Notes: generated by a model from the letters alone, not told the origin. A stretch of DNA of 64,000 nucleotides from Aegilops tauschii subsp. strangulata (GCF_002575655.3 NC_053039.3:215779622-215843621); one strand, 5' to 3'. Counted from the stretch's first letter, positions 21,488-30,230 are shown. A program made the numbers and translations.

Positions 21488-22216
21488 CATAGGCAGGACG
21501 AGCCTACACGATTGCTTGCTGGGGTTGCTCTCTTCAGTTTCACACTCTCTCGCACAAAACAACTGTGGCCACATCTCTAACATCCTGGCGGATCACGTCC
21601 GCCGGGGGAAGGGGTGGATGCTTAGTGTAGATGCGATCGCCGTCGCCGACGGCGAAAACCCACTGTCGGCACGTGCCGATCAGGGATCCCCGCCATTCTC
21701 TCTCACAAAGCCGGTGAGGTTGGCTTCGTCCATTGCTCACTGCCGCGACGTGGGTAGTTGCCTCCTCCCGCCGCCCTCCTCTAGGTTGAGCTACGTCCCG
21801 ACATCCCTCAGGTACAACTCCCTTTACAGCCGGCTTGCACCACTGCTCCAGCTGCCCACATCACTCTATGTGGATATTTCTCTACTTCTTTCCCCCGCAC
21901 ATACCTCTACTGGCTTCTACGTACTGTATTTGTGATGAGTTTATGTCTCATCAACTAGTCCCAGTAATCTTATTCTAATCACGCTTCTTCAATTTCTTTG
22001 CCACAAGGATGCTCATCTCGATTTTGGTGAAACTGCACAAAATGATCCGATGGTCAAAGGGTTGCAAACTTCATTTCTTAGGAAGCGCCGACGTTGCCAG
22101 CAAATTAAAGCCTGGTTAGGGTTTACGGTTCAAGGGCTAGGGACTGCATGGATCGTTTTTTTCTTTAGTTGTCTCTGTTTCAATGGCTAGGGACTGCATG
22201 AGTAGTAGTAGTACTG

Positions 22217-22466
22217 TACGCCTTACGCCCGCTCCCTCGCCCACGCGCGTGGTGGCTCGCAGGACAAGGAGAAAATTTTACTACTCCCTCTGTTTACTCC
22301 TCGTCCCTACTACCTTGGTTAGAGAGATTATCATATTGTTTGGAATATATATGTCCTTTAGTAGATTTCAATATGAACTACTAGTACATACTCCAAACAC
22401 TAATGTATATAGACGTATTTTAGAGTGTAGATTCACTCATTTTGCTCCGTATGTAGCATAAAGTTG
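22217..22466. repeat. Block D2, copy 2
   Basis: Matches 20936-21185 in direct orientation, about 1.28 kb away, and carries the complete version of the MITE. It interrupts U4. Confidence 0.8.
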
Positions 22467-22492
22467 AGACACTTATTTTGGAACGGAGGGAG
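22284..22492. mobile_element. Stowaway MITE, complete (209 bp)
   Basis: Ends CTCCCTCTGTTT and GAACGGAGGGAG with TA on both sides (22282-22283, 22493-22494). The left third carries CTCGTCCCTAC..., not found in the usual family, and is also present in the damaged copy at 21004. Confidence 0.8.
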
Positions 22493-22671
22493 TACATATT
22501 TTCTATGATCTCTCAATCATTGAGATGCAATAGCATGCATGTTAGTCGCCTTTGTATTTGATGAAATGTTGCAACGGGCAACCTTGGACGCAAGATACAT
22601 GTAACAGAAGCTGTAAGCTTCATAGCATTGTACTATCTCGCTGATAAATTACAGTACGTACTATACAAGTA

Positions 22672-22830
22672 CTTCCTCCGTTCCTAAATATAAGTCTTTG
22701 TAGAGATTTCACCATGAACCACATACATATGTATATAGATGCATTTTAAGTGTAGATTCATTCATTTTGTTCCGTATGTAGTCCACCTAGTGGAATCTCT
22801 ACAAAGACTTATATTTAGGAACGGAGGGAG
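22672..22830. mobile_element. Stowaway MITE, complete (159 bp)
   Basis: Inverted ends CTTCCTCCGTTCCTAAATAT and ATATTTAGGAACGGAGGGAG with TA duplications at 22670-22671 and 22831-22832. The arms pair for more than 30 bases. Confidence 0.92.
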
Positions 22831-22832
22831 TA

Positions 22833-23104
22833 CTATGTAAAGAGTTAGGTGTCGCACGGTGTCCAGAAAATATGGTGATAGTGTGAGGTGGGCCATGTAA
22901 TCACTGAGCCTGCATGTTTTCACTACTCTTGCACTCCTCCGCCGTAAGAATGGAGAAAATTGTAATCTAGTAGTACCTCCTTTCGCCGAAAGCGTGAGAC
23001 ATACAGCAGTCCTACCACCTCAGTAATAATGACCAATGAGCCGTCAAATCACATAGACCCAGCAGTAAGTTGGACGGACGAAGCAACCATCACTCTTGAA
23101 TCCA
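22833..23104. other. Spacer between a MITE and R1 copy 2
   Basis: No ORF, repeat or motif was recognised. Confidence 0.4.
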
Positions 23105-23330
23105 CTTCTCCCTTCAACGCAGGCGCCAGTGAGAGGTCGCGTCCGCTCTGCCCGGGCATGAATGCGGCACCGATTCTTTGGAGCGGCGCTGACCGTTTCG
23201 GGCGGGAAGCACGCACGGGCGATGGAGGGGCTTTGGGTGGGCCAGGCTGGTCAGGAGCGGGCATGGCAGCTGTCCACCTGTCCCTACCAGACGCCCGGAA
23301 ACGAGAGGATGCACCGACTCTCGCGGCTAA
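23105..23330. repeat. GC-rich dispersed repeat R1, copy 2
   Basis: GGCGCCAGTGAGAGGTCGCG at 23123, then GAATGCGGCACCGATTC, TGACCGTTTCGGGCGGGAAG and GGTCAGGAGCGGGC, colinear with 5530-5650. Confidence 0.7.
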
Positions 23331-23549
23331 ATCGTACACTACACACTATCTCTCTGTAGGAGTAGGTCGATCTGTCGCTCTCTCTAACACACACATGTTG
23401 TTAAACACACACACGCACACGCACACACAGGTTCATAGAATAGGAAAATCGTGCGAGTGCGAAGCCACTGGAAGTGAGATACAAATGGAGTACGTACAAG
23501 AAGAGAAGAGGTGACGAATATTCCATCAAACCTGGACTGAGGAGTAGTA

Positions 23550-24223
23550 CTCCCTCCGTCTAGGTGTTAAGTCATCCTACGGAAATCAGATATTCCCAAA
23601 ATGTTTAGGCGTCGTCCATTAACTTCGCATCTCAATCCCCTCCTGGCCTCGTTGCTAGCGAGCATTGTTACTTAGGGAGCGTTTGGATCCTTAGCAAGAA
23701 CAGTTTATAGCATAGCCGGGCAAGGTTAGGCGTTTGGAACTATTAAAATATGTTAGCTTTTGTGGGCCAGCTAGCTTGGGTGGGCTAGAAAAACCTTGCT
23801 AGCTCAGGAGAGCCAGATCGGCTCGCTTCCGACGGCAAACTTCGCGTAGTAATAACATAGACTAGTAACATATGCATGTTGTACTAGTCCAAGTTACTCA
23901 CCACTATGACCAGCCTAAGCAATGTAACCAAACGCTCCTTACTCTGCCTTGTTATCTCCCCCGGAAACCCAATGCATGGAGCGCAACTACGCGTTGATCA
24001 GTCAAGAAATCAAAGTCAGCTTGCATGCGAGTTAATATGTGGCCCTGCATGGTAGCTAAAACGTCATCTCTTAGTTGTTTGGATTAATTGTTGCGTTTAG
24101 AGACAGAAATCAGGGCTTTGATTGGAGGAATGACCGGTCAAGTTTATCATTCTCCTCCAATCTGCTTGCACCTTGGTCCCGCTGCACCTTCTAACGTGAC
24201 TTACTACACCTAGACGGAGGGAG
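23550..24223. mobile_element. Stowaway-like MITE split by another MITE
   Basis: Left end CTCCCTCCGTCTAGGTGTTA (preceded by TA) and right end TACACCTAGACGGAGGGAG are inverted repeats 650 bases apart. After the right end the duplication reads TC instead of TA. The interior between 23675 and 23938 is a separate Tourist-like element. The remaining interior is longer than a typical Stowaway, so further insertions may be present. Confidence 0.65.
23675..23938. mobile_element. Tourist-like (PIF/Harbinger) MITE nested in the Stowaway
   Basis: Starts GGGAGCGTTTGGATCC and ends AACCAAACGCTCC, flanked by TTA at 23672-23674 and 23939-23941. The TTA duplication and GGAGCGTTTGG ends fit PIF/Harbinger-derived MITEs. 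Confidence 0.8.
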
Positions 24224-24635
24224 TCGTACGAGATACGGTGGCACACTGACTTAGGTCGAATACAAGTGCCCAAAATTGTGTGCATGTTATAATAAGGATT
24301 CACTTAAAATAGTACGTGAGCGAACAGAGGCATCAATTGGACAGTGTTCCCGAGCAGTAGCAAGATGTGTGAGGTAAGATACACCGCTGGCGCTTATAAT
24401 TTTTCTTATTAATTTGTTTGTTTCACCCTCTGACTGGTGGGACCCAACGTACTACGTGGAGAGAGGTAAGGTGACTAAGGCTGCATTATTTCTGCACCAC
24501 TGTGGATAGTCTTACTACCAAAGCCACATGACACGATTATGATTTAAATCCCAATGACTCCCACACACAAAAAAACACGGCATGCTTGTCACACGAATGC
24601 AGGAATGTATAAAAGGTTATTTTCCTCTCATTGAA
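24224..24635. other. Non-coding spacer
   Basis: No supported gene. It contains CCTCTGACTGGTGGGACCCA, a word like the subterminal repeats of the CACTA-like arms, but no longer match. Confidence 0.4.
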
Positions 24636-24639
24636 CATA

Positions 24640-24760
24640 ACGGGAGGGTTGTGTAGCTGGTTAGCCAGTTCGCTCGTCAAACTTGAGGTCTCGGGTTCGA
24701 TAACTACACTTGAGCATAATTCGTGCCAGGAGGATTCTTTGACTGGTCAAAATGGATGGA
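24640..24760 (+). mobile_element. SINE-like head with pol III boxes
   Basis: GTGTAGCTGGTTAGCC (24651-24666) resembles a pol III A box and GGGTTCGATAAC (24693-24704) a B box. The 34-base spacing between them fits tRNA-derived SINEs. The cloverleaf of a real tRNA cannot be formed. No poly-A tail or target duplication was identified. Confidence 0.4.
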
Positions 24761-24894
24761 TACGGAGCTATACGATCTCGTAGTGACCGTATAATCACCT
24801 CATCACGTATAAGCTGCAGCCTCGGCGCTTGTTTTCTAGGGTTTGCACTCTTCACACTCTCTCCAGTATATATATACACGCTGGAGCCTCAGCG

Positions 24895-25072
24895 CTTGTA
24901 GTTGCTCTCTTCACACTCTCTCACCCTCTCCAGATCTAAACAAGACTTTGTTGGCCTCTCCCTCTCCCCTCACTGCTGGTCTGCTTGTAGTTGCTCTCTT
25001 CACACTCTCTCACCCTCTCCAGATCTAAACAAGACTTTGTTGGCCTCTCTCTCTCCCCTCACTGCTGGTCAA
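24895..25072 (+). repeat. 89-bp tandem duplication in the U5 leader
   Basis: CTTGTAGTTGCTCTCTTCAC starts at 24895 and again at 24984, and the copies are nearly identical through CCTCACTGCTGGTC. U3 has a single copy. Confidence 0.9.
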
Positions 25073-25339
25073 AGAGCCGGCAGGATCCGTTCGCCGGGAA
25101 GGGAGGAGGCTTAACGCTGTCGCTGTCGGCGAGGGAGGGAATCCACTACCGGCGCATCTGTTCACCTTCACCCAGCAGCGGTACGGGAGGGCCTCCGACC
25201 CCTTCTTCTTCGCCGCCGTACATAGTGTGGGTCGAACGGCCTCCAGTCGCCCACCGAACCACACCCCGAGAACCTTAAGGTATAATTTACTTATCCCACA
25301 TGCATTGCTCTAGCTGCATGTGGGCTTTTTCTGCTTCTG

Positions 25340-25645
25340 CATTCAAATCTAGGTGTTGGATCAAACAGGAAAGTAGTGGGGAAAGTTGTATACCATGAAT
25401 CTAGGACGTGGTTCAAAGAGGAAAGGAATGGGGGAAAGTAGTGGGAAAAGTTGTATAGCATGAATCTAGGACGTGGTTCAAAAAGGAAAGGAAGGGGGAA
25501 AGTAGTGGGGAAAGTTGTATCGCATGAATCTAAGACGTGGTTCAAAGAGGACAGGAATGGGGGAAAGTAGTGGGGAAAGTTGTATAACATAAATCTAGGA
25601 CGTGGTTCACAGAGGAAAGGAAGTGGGGAAAGTACTAGTACAGAC
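25340..25645 (+). repeat. 65-bp tandem array in the U5 intron, 4-5 units
   Basis: CTAGGACGTGGTTCA begins units at 25401, 25466, 25530 (CTAAGACG) and 25595, with a degenerate first unit at 25349. On the minus strand the absence of stops gives an artefactual ORF (25291-25590). Confidence 0.9.
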
Positions 25646-25948
25646 TAGCTATCCAGCACCTACGTTGGTCGAAAAGGGAAAACATTGACAAACGCAGTAC
25701 ACACATCTGTAACGAACTGATCTTTTGTTTTGGGGGACAAGGCTGTAGAGTTTGAGTAGGACTAGATTTGCTGCGCTCACATAGGGAAAGGTGTCTAAAG
25801 ATAACAAAACTGGGACCAACACAAATATGCTCCTTGGTTGTTTGTTCTTTGTTGCAACAGACTGTGCATCACCCCAGTACATCGGTAGATGCACATGGTG
25901 CTGGTGCGTCCACTGTCCCGTGCAACTCTTTAGCTGTTGTTAATCTAA

Positions 25949-26261
25949 GGCCCTGTTTGGTTAAAAACTCCCTAGTCCCTACCTGCTTGGTTCCAGGGAC
26001 TAAACATGGACTAGATGTTATTAAATGACATGCTAAAAGACCATGTTACCCCTAGTAATGAACTAATAGAGACAAGGTGCGATGCGTGGCAGGGGCAACT
26101 GTTGGAAAAAGTCCCAAAAAGACTCTCCCTCGGGGTCTTCTTTATTTAGTCCCAAATGCCCACTTTTAGTCCCTAAAAGTCCCTCTTGTTTGGTTTAGAT
26201 GGGACTGACATGGAGTTTTTTTAGTCCCTCCACCAAAATGTCCCTGTAAACAAGCACCCTC
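25949..26261. mobile_element. Tourist-like MITE (PIF/Harbinger), 313 bp, with visible empty site
   Basis: Starts GGCCCTGTTTGGTT and ends AAACAAGCACCCTC, flanked by TAA at 25946-25948 and 26262-26264. The paralogous U3 sequence at about 9580 reads GTTAATCTAATGCCG, the uninterrupted site. This confirms insertion borders and the TAA duplication. Confidence 0.92.
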
Positions 26262-26539
26262 TAATAATGCCGCTGGAAAATTGATGCAATGCCATAGTTA
26301 AAAGAAAATTACATGTTTAACGAATTTTATTGTTTATATAATCTCTCTGTTAATATTAATCAATGCCACCGTTTGAGAAATGCTACTGTCTTGCTTTCTT
26401 TCCCATTTAGATAAGGTAGATGCTTCTTTTTGTTGGCTTCTGTGTCATCCACCGTTATTGACCACTAGTTGTTTCCTTTGCACCTTTGTGTAAACAGGGT
26501 TATCTACTTCACCTCGTTGCCATTGTGACCTTTTGTTGC

Positions 26540-26580
26540 ACTGCACAAAACACTTTTGTTTTAAGAGTGTTTTGTGCAGT
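26540..26580. repeat. Perfect 15-bp inverted repeat made of two module copies
   Basis: ACTGCACAAAACACT (26540-26554) and its exact reverse complement (26566-26580) are separated by 11 bases. The arm is the conserved core of the recurring module. Confidence 0.9.
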
Positions 26581-28466
26581 TCAACCAAAATGTCATACCG
26601 ACAATGTTGCTTGATTGCTTGATCTTAGTGGAACTGCACAAGAGGAGATCTTACTTCCTATCCGTGTTGGCAAATTTGGTTCAGATCTTCTTCTTGTGAG
26701 TTGTTTGAATTCCGCGTCATGAGAGGTCAGTACTAGCCTTCTTTCACATGATTCTGCAGTGTGCTTTCATATGTTGTGCTACTTGTACGGTAATGTTGCT
26801 TGATTTTAGTGAACTGCACAAATGGAGACAAGACTTCCAATCTGTATGTGCACCGCAATATCCCATTGAGGTAAGATAAGGATATTTCACAACTGTTGGC
26901 CTGCATTTTGCCACTTTCATCAGAAAATTAATGTCATTGTTTAGTGCTATACTTGTGCAACCTAATTGACATGCCAAATCTTACATTGAAGGCGAAGCTT
27001 GTCTGTTATTGAACCAAGTGATGAAGGGGAAGAACAAGCGGAAGAAAAACAAAAATCAACTCCTGGTGTTGTAATGAAGCACTGGAACTGTGATGACACA
27101 AGTAATGATATAGTTTTGCATCTTAATTTATTGCTATGGCTGGAACGAGCAATTGTTTTGCCACTGATTTGATGCCACTCTTAATGTAATACGTAATTAC
27201 TCTACTTATGCAAACAGGGATCTTCTTTGAAGATACCATATATTTTAGTGGAACTGCACAAGAAGATGTTGGAAACATTAATCTAATCAAGGAGTATATA
27301 GTAAGCATGGCCACCATAGTAGATAGCAACAGATGGTTCCGGAGAAGTGCTTCATCTGTATGCTCTACACAATAAGCCTCCTGACAAAGGTTGGTACTCG
27401 CCCACTGATTTCATCCATATGATTGAGCTTTGTCATCTCTATTGGTGTTGTGCTACTTTTTAGATACCCTCATCAAAAAGTGGTATTGTCCTTGAGAAGT
27501 GCTTCATCTGTGCTATTTTAAATATTTCCTTTCCTTTTTTTCGAGCAAACAGGGATGCTAGCATTTAGTTATCCTCTTGTCTTTGCACAACAGGATCATC
27601 CTCCTCTGAAGAAGAATATGGAGTACGTGAAGTGACTAGTTCCGATTATGCCAAGATGAAGAAGCCCTGTCTATCTTCTCATCAGAAGGAGCAGTTGAAG
27701 GATGGTTACATTACCCCCCAGAAGACCAAACTAACTTCAGCTCAGAAGGACTGACAAATCTCAATTTTCTTGTTGTGATGCGCGAGTACAATGTTGTTCT
27801 AGGATTCTTTCCGGTGAGTTCCATTTTTCTAAAAGTGTGCTCTACATGGACCATGTAGGTGCCTGTTTAAACTGTCAATTCATAGTAAAGTTTGCTTTAT
27901 ACTAATCACTTTTTTTGTATTTGTGCAAACAGGGGTGCTCAGCTTGATTTCAATGGGAACTGCACAAAATGTTCATGAATACATCGAATCATTCATTTCC
28001 ACCACAAGAAAGGAGGTGCCGATAAGTTCAAGGTGTTGCAACATATAAGGGCGAAATCATACAAGCTACGCGCGAATTTGGTTGATTTCGGTGGAACTAC
28101 ACAAAAAGAACAGCTGGTTTATTTAGCACGAGGTGCCATGTCAATGTCTGAACTGATGGCAAACCCTGCCCATTCCACAATCGTAGGCATTTGATATTTT
28201 GGAATGGGAAAACCTTGCCAAATTTTGTTCATTGATTTTAGCAAGAAGACATGCGTTTGATATTTTCGAATGGGACACCCTTTGTTGTCAGCAGTGTCGA
28301 TCCATTTTTTCTTTATTCTTTAGTTGTGAAGTAAATATTGGCTCTGACATGTGAATCGCCGAGATGCATAATCATCGATTGTTTTGAATGTTCTCTATGA
28401 ATTGCCAGGCCTGTGTGTTTGATTGCAATGTACATGAACGCTAAAAAGTTGCTCAAACTCTTTGTA

Positions 28467-28592
28467 CTCCTTCTGTTCCTTTTTACTTCGCACATTGTGA
28501 AAGTGCATACTTTTTTCTATAAGATTGGTCAAAGTGGAGGTACTTTGACTGCAGACAAAACTTGTATGCAGACTAGAAAGGACCAAAGGGAG
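28467..28592. mobile_element. Short Stowaway-like MITE
   Basis: CTCCTTCTGTTCC at the left and GGACCAAAGGGAG at the right are imperfect inverted ends, with TA at 28465-28466 and 28593-28594. Confidence 0.7.
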
Positions 28593-28594
28593 TA

Positions 28595-28845
28595 CATGTG
28601 AAACTGCTGCAAACGAGGTGATCACCCTGGGAATAATGCTAGTACGTATTGTTTTGCATGTTCATCCAATGCCAGTGATACAAGAATTCGAACTAACCAA
28701 AATAAATTCATTCATACACGGTCGGATTTCATATAAACATGCCGGGTTTCATTACATTTCATACATTCTTCAACTAAAAAGGAGTGCGCTGGAGGTATAA
28801 TTAATTAACCGAAGCTACCCACCTGTGTCCGGTTGAGCTGAACAG
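28595..28845. other. Spacer
   Basis: AT-rich sequence without recognised features, between U5 and hairpin H2. Confidence 0.4.
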
Positions 28846-28849
28846 AAGC

Positions 28850-28960
28850 TTCAGTGACTTAACTGCAGGTGCAGTTGCATAACTGACATGTGGCCTAGAT
28901 TCCTGTTGGGCCCACGTGTCAGTCAGCCAACTGCACCAGCAGTTAAGTAGAAGCAGCGTC
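28850..28960. mobile_element. Foldback (hairpin) element H2
   Basis: ACTTAACTGCAGGTGCAGTTG on the left pairs with CAACTGCACCAGCAGTTAAGT on the right, and the inner arms CTGACATGTGG and CCCACGTGTCAG also pair. It shares plan and words with H1 (7886-7997). Confidence 0.7.
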
Positions 28961-29101
28961 CTTCTGCAACATAGCTCTCTGACTCCACGTCGCCGCCAAG
29001 AAGCTAACCGGCAGTCAGTGGTCAACCCGCCTAGCTTGGCTTCAACCGAGGGTAGCAGCAGTGGCCTTACTTGGACCCGAGCGGCGGAGACCTACCGTGT
29101 T

Positions 29102-29842
29102 CTACTCTTCCTCGTTTCTGTGTGGCGCGGTCTCGTTGGCAGCGGGACGGGGCCTCGGCGGAGCCGGCGATGTCCTCTGTCTCATTGCCGGCGGGCGGCG
29201 CCTCGGCGGAGCGGGGAAATCCTCCCCCTCGTTGCCAGCAGGGTGGGGCCTCGGCGGAGCCGGTGGTGTCCTCTGCCTTGTTGTTGGCGCCGCGGGGCCT
29301 CGTTGATGCCAGCAGAACAGGGACTCATCGGAGCCGGCATTGTCCTCTACCTCGTCCTCGGTCTCGCCAAACAGCGCCTCGCCTGCTTCATCGCCCTCTT
29401 TGTAGGCGGCCGCAGCCTCCACCACCCGCATGCGGTACCACCAGCGCTCGAGGCGGCCCTCGCGGGCGGAGTGGTACGAGTCGAGCAGCGCCTCCTGCTC
29501 CGCCCGCTCCGCGGCGATCTGCTCCTCCGCCTGCAGGTGCTCCTGGAGGAGATGGTGGTTGTAGGCAGCGTCGGCCTGCGCCTCCCGGAACTGCTCCTTA
29601 CGCTTCTGCCTCACCGTGTCCATATATTGGGCACGGGCCTTGCCGATGGTCATGGTGCAATGCACCGGCGAGGATGGCGCGGAGGAGGGGGTTGGCGCCG
29701 GATCGTCGACTACCATGTTCTCCATTGGGACATCGTCGTCCTTCGGCTGCCTATCGGCCAGCCAGTCGGCAGCAATGGCTGCCATCTCCTTGTGGTCCGT
29801 CGTCCGCCCGTCCCGAAGAGCGCTGGAGCGCGAGGAAGCCAT
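29102..29842 (-). CDS. Hypothetical 246-residue protein, coiled-coil then proline-rich
   Basis: ATG at 29842 follows a TATA box by about 75 bases and the frame is open to TAG. The N-terminus starts MASSRSSALRDGRTTDHKEM and is followed by an acidic proline-rich linker. A predicted helical, Q/E/A/R-rich region lies at about residues 85-165 (AYNHHLLQEHLQAEEQIAAE) and looks like a coiled coil. The C-terminal 70 residues are two to three imperfect copies of a (A)PPRP...RQRTPPAPPRP unit, visible in DNA as repeated CCTCGGCGGAGCCGG. No catalytic motif. I recognise the style of multi-copy Triticeae ORFs linked to DNA transposons, but not a function. It lies head to head with 30231-30632, inside the block ending in the CACTA-like arm. 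Confidence 0.5.
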   Translation of the reverse strand: MASSRSSALRDGRTTDHKEMAAIAADWLADRQPKDDDVPMENMVVDDPAPTPSSAPSSPVHCTMTIGKARAQYMDTVRQKRKEQFREAQADAAYNHHLLQEHLQAEEQIAAERAEQEALLDSYHSAREGRLERWWYRMRVVEAAAAYKEGDEAGEALFGETEDEVEDNAGSDESLFCWHQRGPAAPTTRQRTPPAPPRPHPAGNEGEDFPAPPRRRPPAMRQRTSPAPPRPRPAANETAPHRNEEE

Positions 29843-29911
29843 GGTGGGTAGTAGTGGTGTGGACAGGAGAATAGGAATGGATGCGGATGAATCCGGCTAT
29901 GGCCGGTGCAG

Positions 29912-29924
29912 CAGTTTATATAGC
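29912..29924 (-). promoter_or_regulatory. TATA box of the 29102-29842 ORF
   Basis: The minus strand reads GCTATATAAACTG, a strong match to a plant TATA box, about 75 bases upstream of the ATG. Confidence 0.65.
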
Positions 29925-30039
29925 AATGGTGGGCGGCGAAGGGACGGACGTGTGGCGCCAGAGTAGCCGCCTCGGCAACCGCTTATCATTAATGTGGGCG
30001 GCAGAAGGATGGACGGACGACACTTGTGTCGTTTGAAGG

Positions 30040-30185
30040 CGGAGCAACCGCATGCACCGGGAAGCGGGGCGGGCGGCGCTGACCGTTTCGGGTGAAAAGC
30101 GCGCGCGGGCGAGGAATGCGGTCTGGGTGGGCCAGGGCAGTCAGACTCGTGCTTGGCAGCGAGTCGGTCCAGCAGCCGGACATGC
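30040..30185. repeat. R1 repeat, copy 3 (shortened)
   Basis: GGAGCAACCGCATGCACCGGGA, GCGCTGACCGTTTCGGG and GGTGGGCCAGGGCAGTCAG are colinear with copies 1 and 2. It lies in the shared upstream region of the two divergent ORFs. Confidence 0.6.
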
Positions 30186-30230
30186 TGACTCGCCAGCTAC
30201 CTCGCCGAGCTAAGCGACGACAATCAGACG

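Larger units (their letters stand above)
21430..22600 (+). pseudogene. Unit U4: family copy with intact start and first exon
   Basis: TATA box at 21479-21487, leader GGGTTGCTCTCTTCAG, ATG at 21618 and 64 codons (MLSVDAIAVADGENPLSARA...) to a donor at 21811/21812 (CCTCAG|GTACAA). The acceptor at 22006-22007 leads to the module at 22008. Spliced this way the frame stays open for about 35 codons in the frame MLISILVKLHKM, while the conserved LDFGETAQND frame is also open. The sequence to 22193 follows U1, then a 300-bp insertion (block D2 with a MITE) separates it from the U1-like 3' part (22500-22600). It is a short or truncated gene of unknown function. Confidence 0.4.
24780..28400 (+). pseudogene. 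Unit U5: decayed multi-exon family copy, B3-like features
   Basis: TATA-type run at 24866-24878 and a GC-rich exon (frame NAVAVGEGGNPLPAHLF... DPFFFAAV) with donor CCTTAAG|GTATAATTT at 25278/25279. Modules lie at 26540-26580 (inverted pair), 26619, 26799, 27236, 27934 and 28084. The exon at 26619 reads LDLSGTAQEEILLPIRVGKF. Exon 26989-27115 is acidic (EPSDEGEEQAEEK). Exon 27591-27810 reads SSSSEEEYGVREVTSSDYAK, KLTSAQKD and, one frame over, FLVVMREYNVVLGFF, which resembles the linker and start of a plant B3 domain. Frameshifts occur near 27752 and in the modules at 26799 and 27934. I infer a dead B3-type gene; this needs a profile search. Confidence 0.4.

Noticed and set aside
23029..23514. 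Plus-strand ORF of 161 codons
   Set aside because: It runs through repeat R1, whose other copies do not keep the frame.
24651..24705. tRNA gene
   Set aside because: Only the A- and B-box-like words are present; the acceptor, D and anticodon stems cannot be formed.
25291..25590. Minus-strand ORF with a repeated FLSSLNHVLDS-like peptide
   Set aside because: It is the translation of the 65-bp intronic tandem array.
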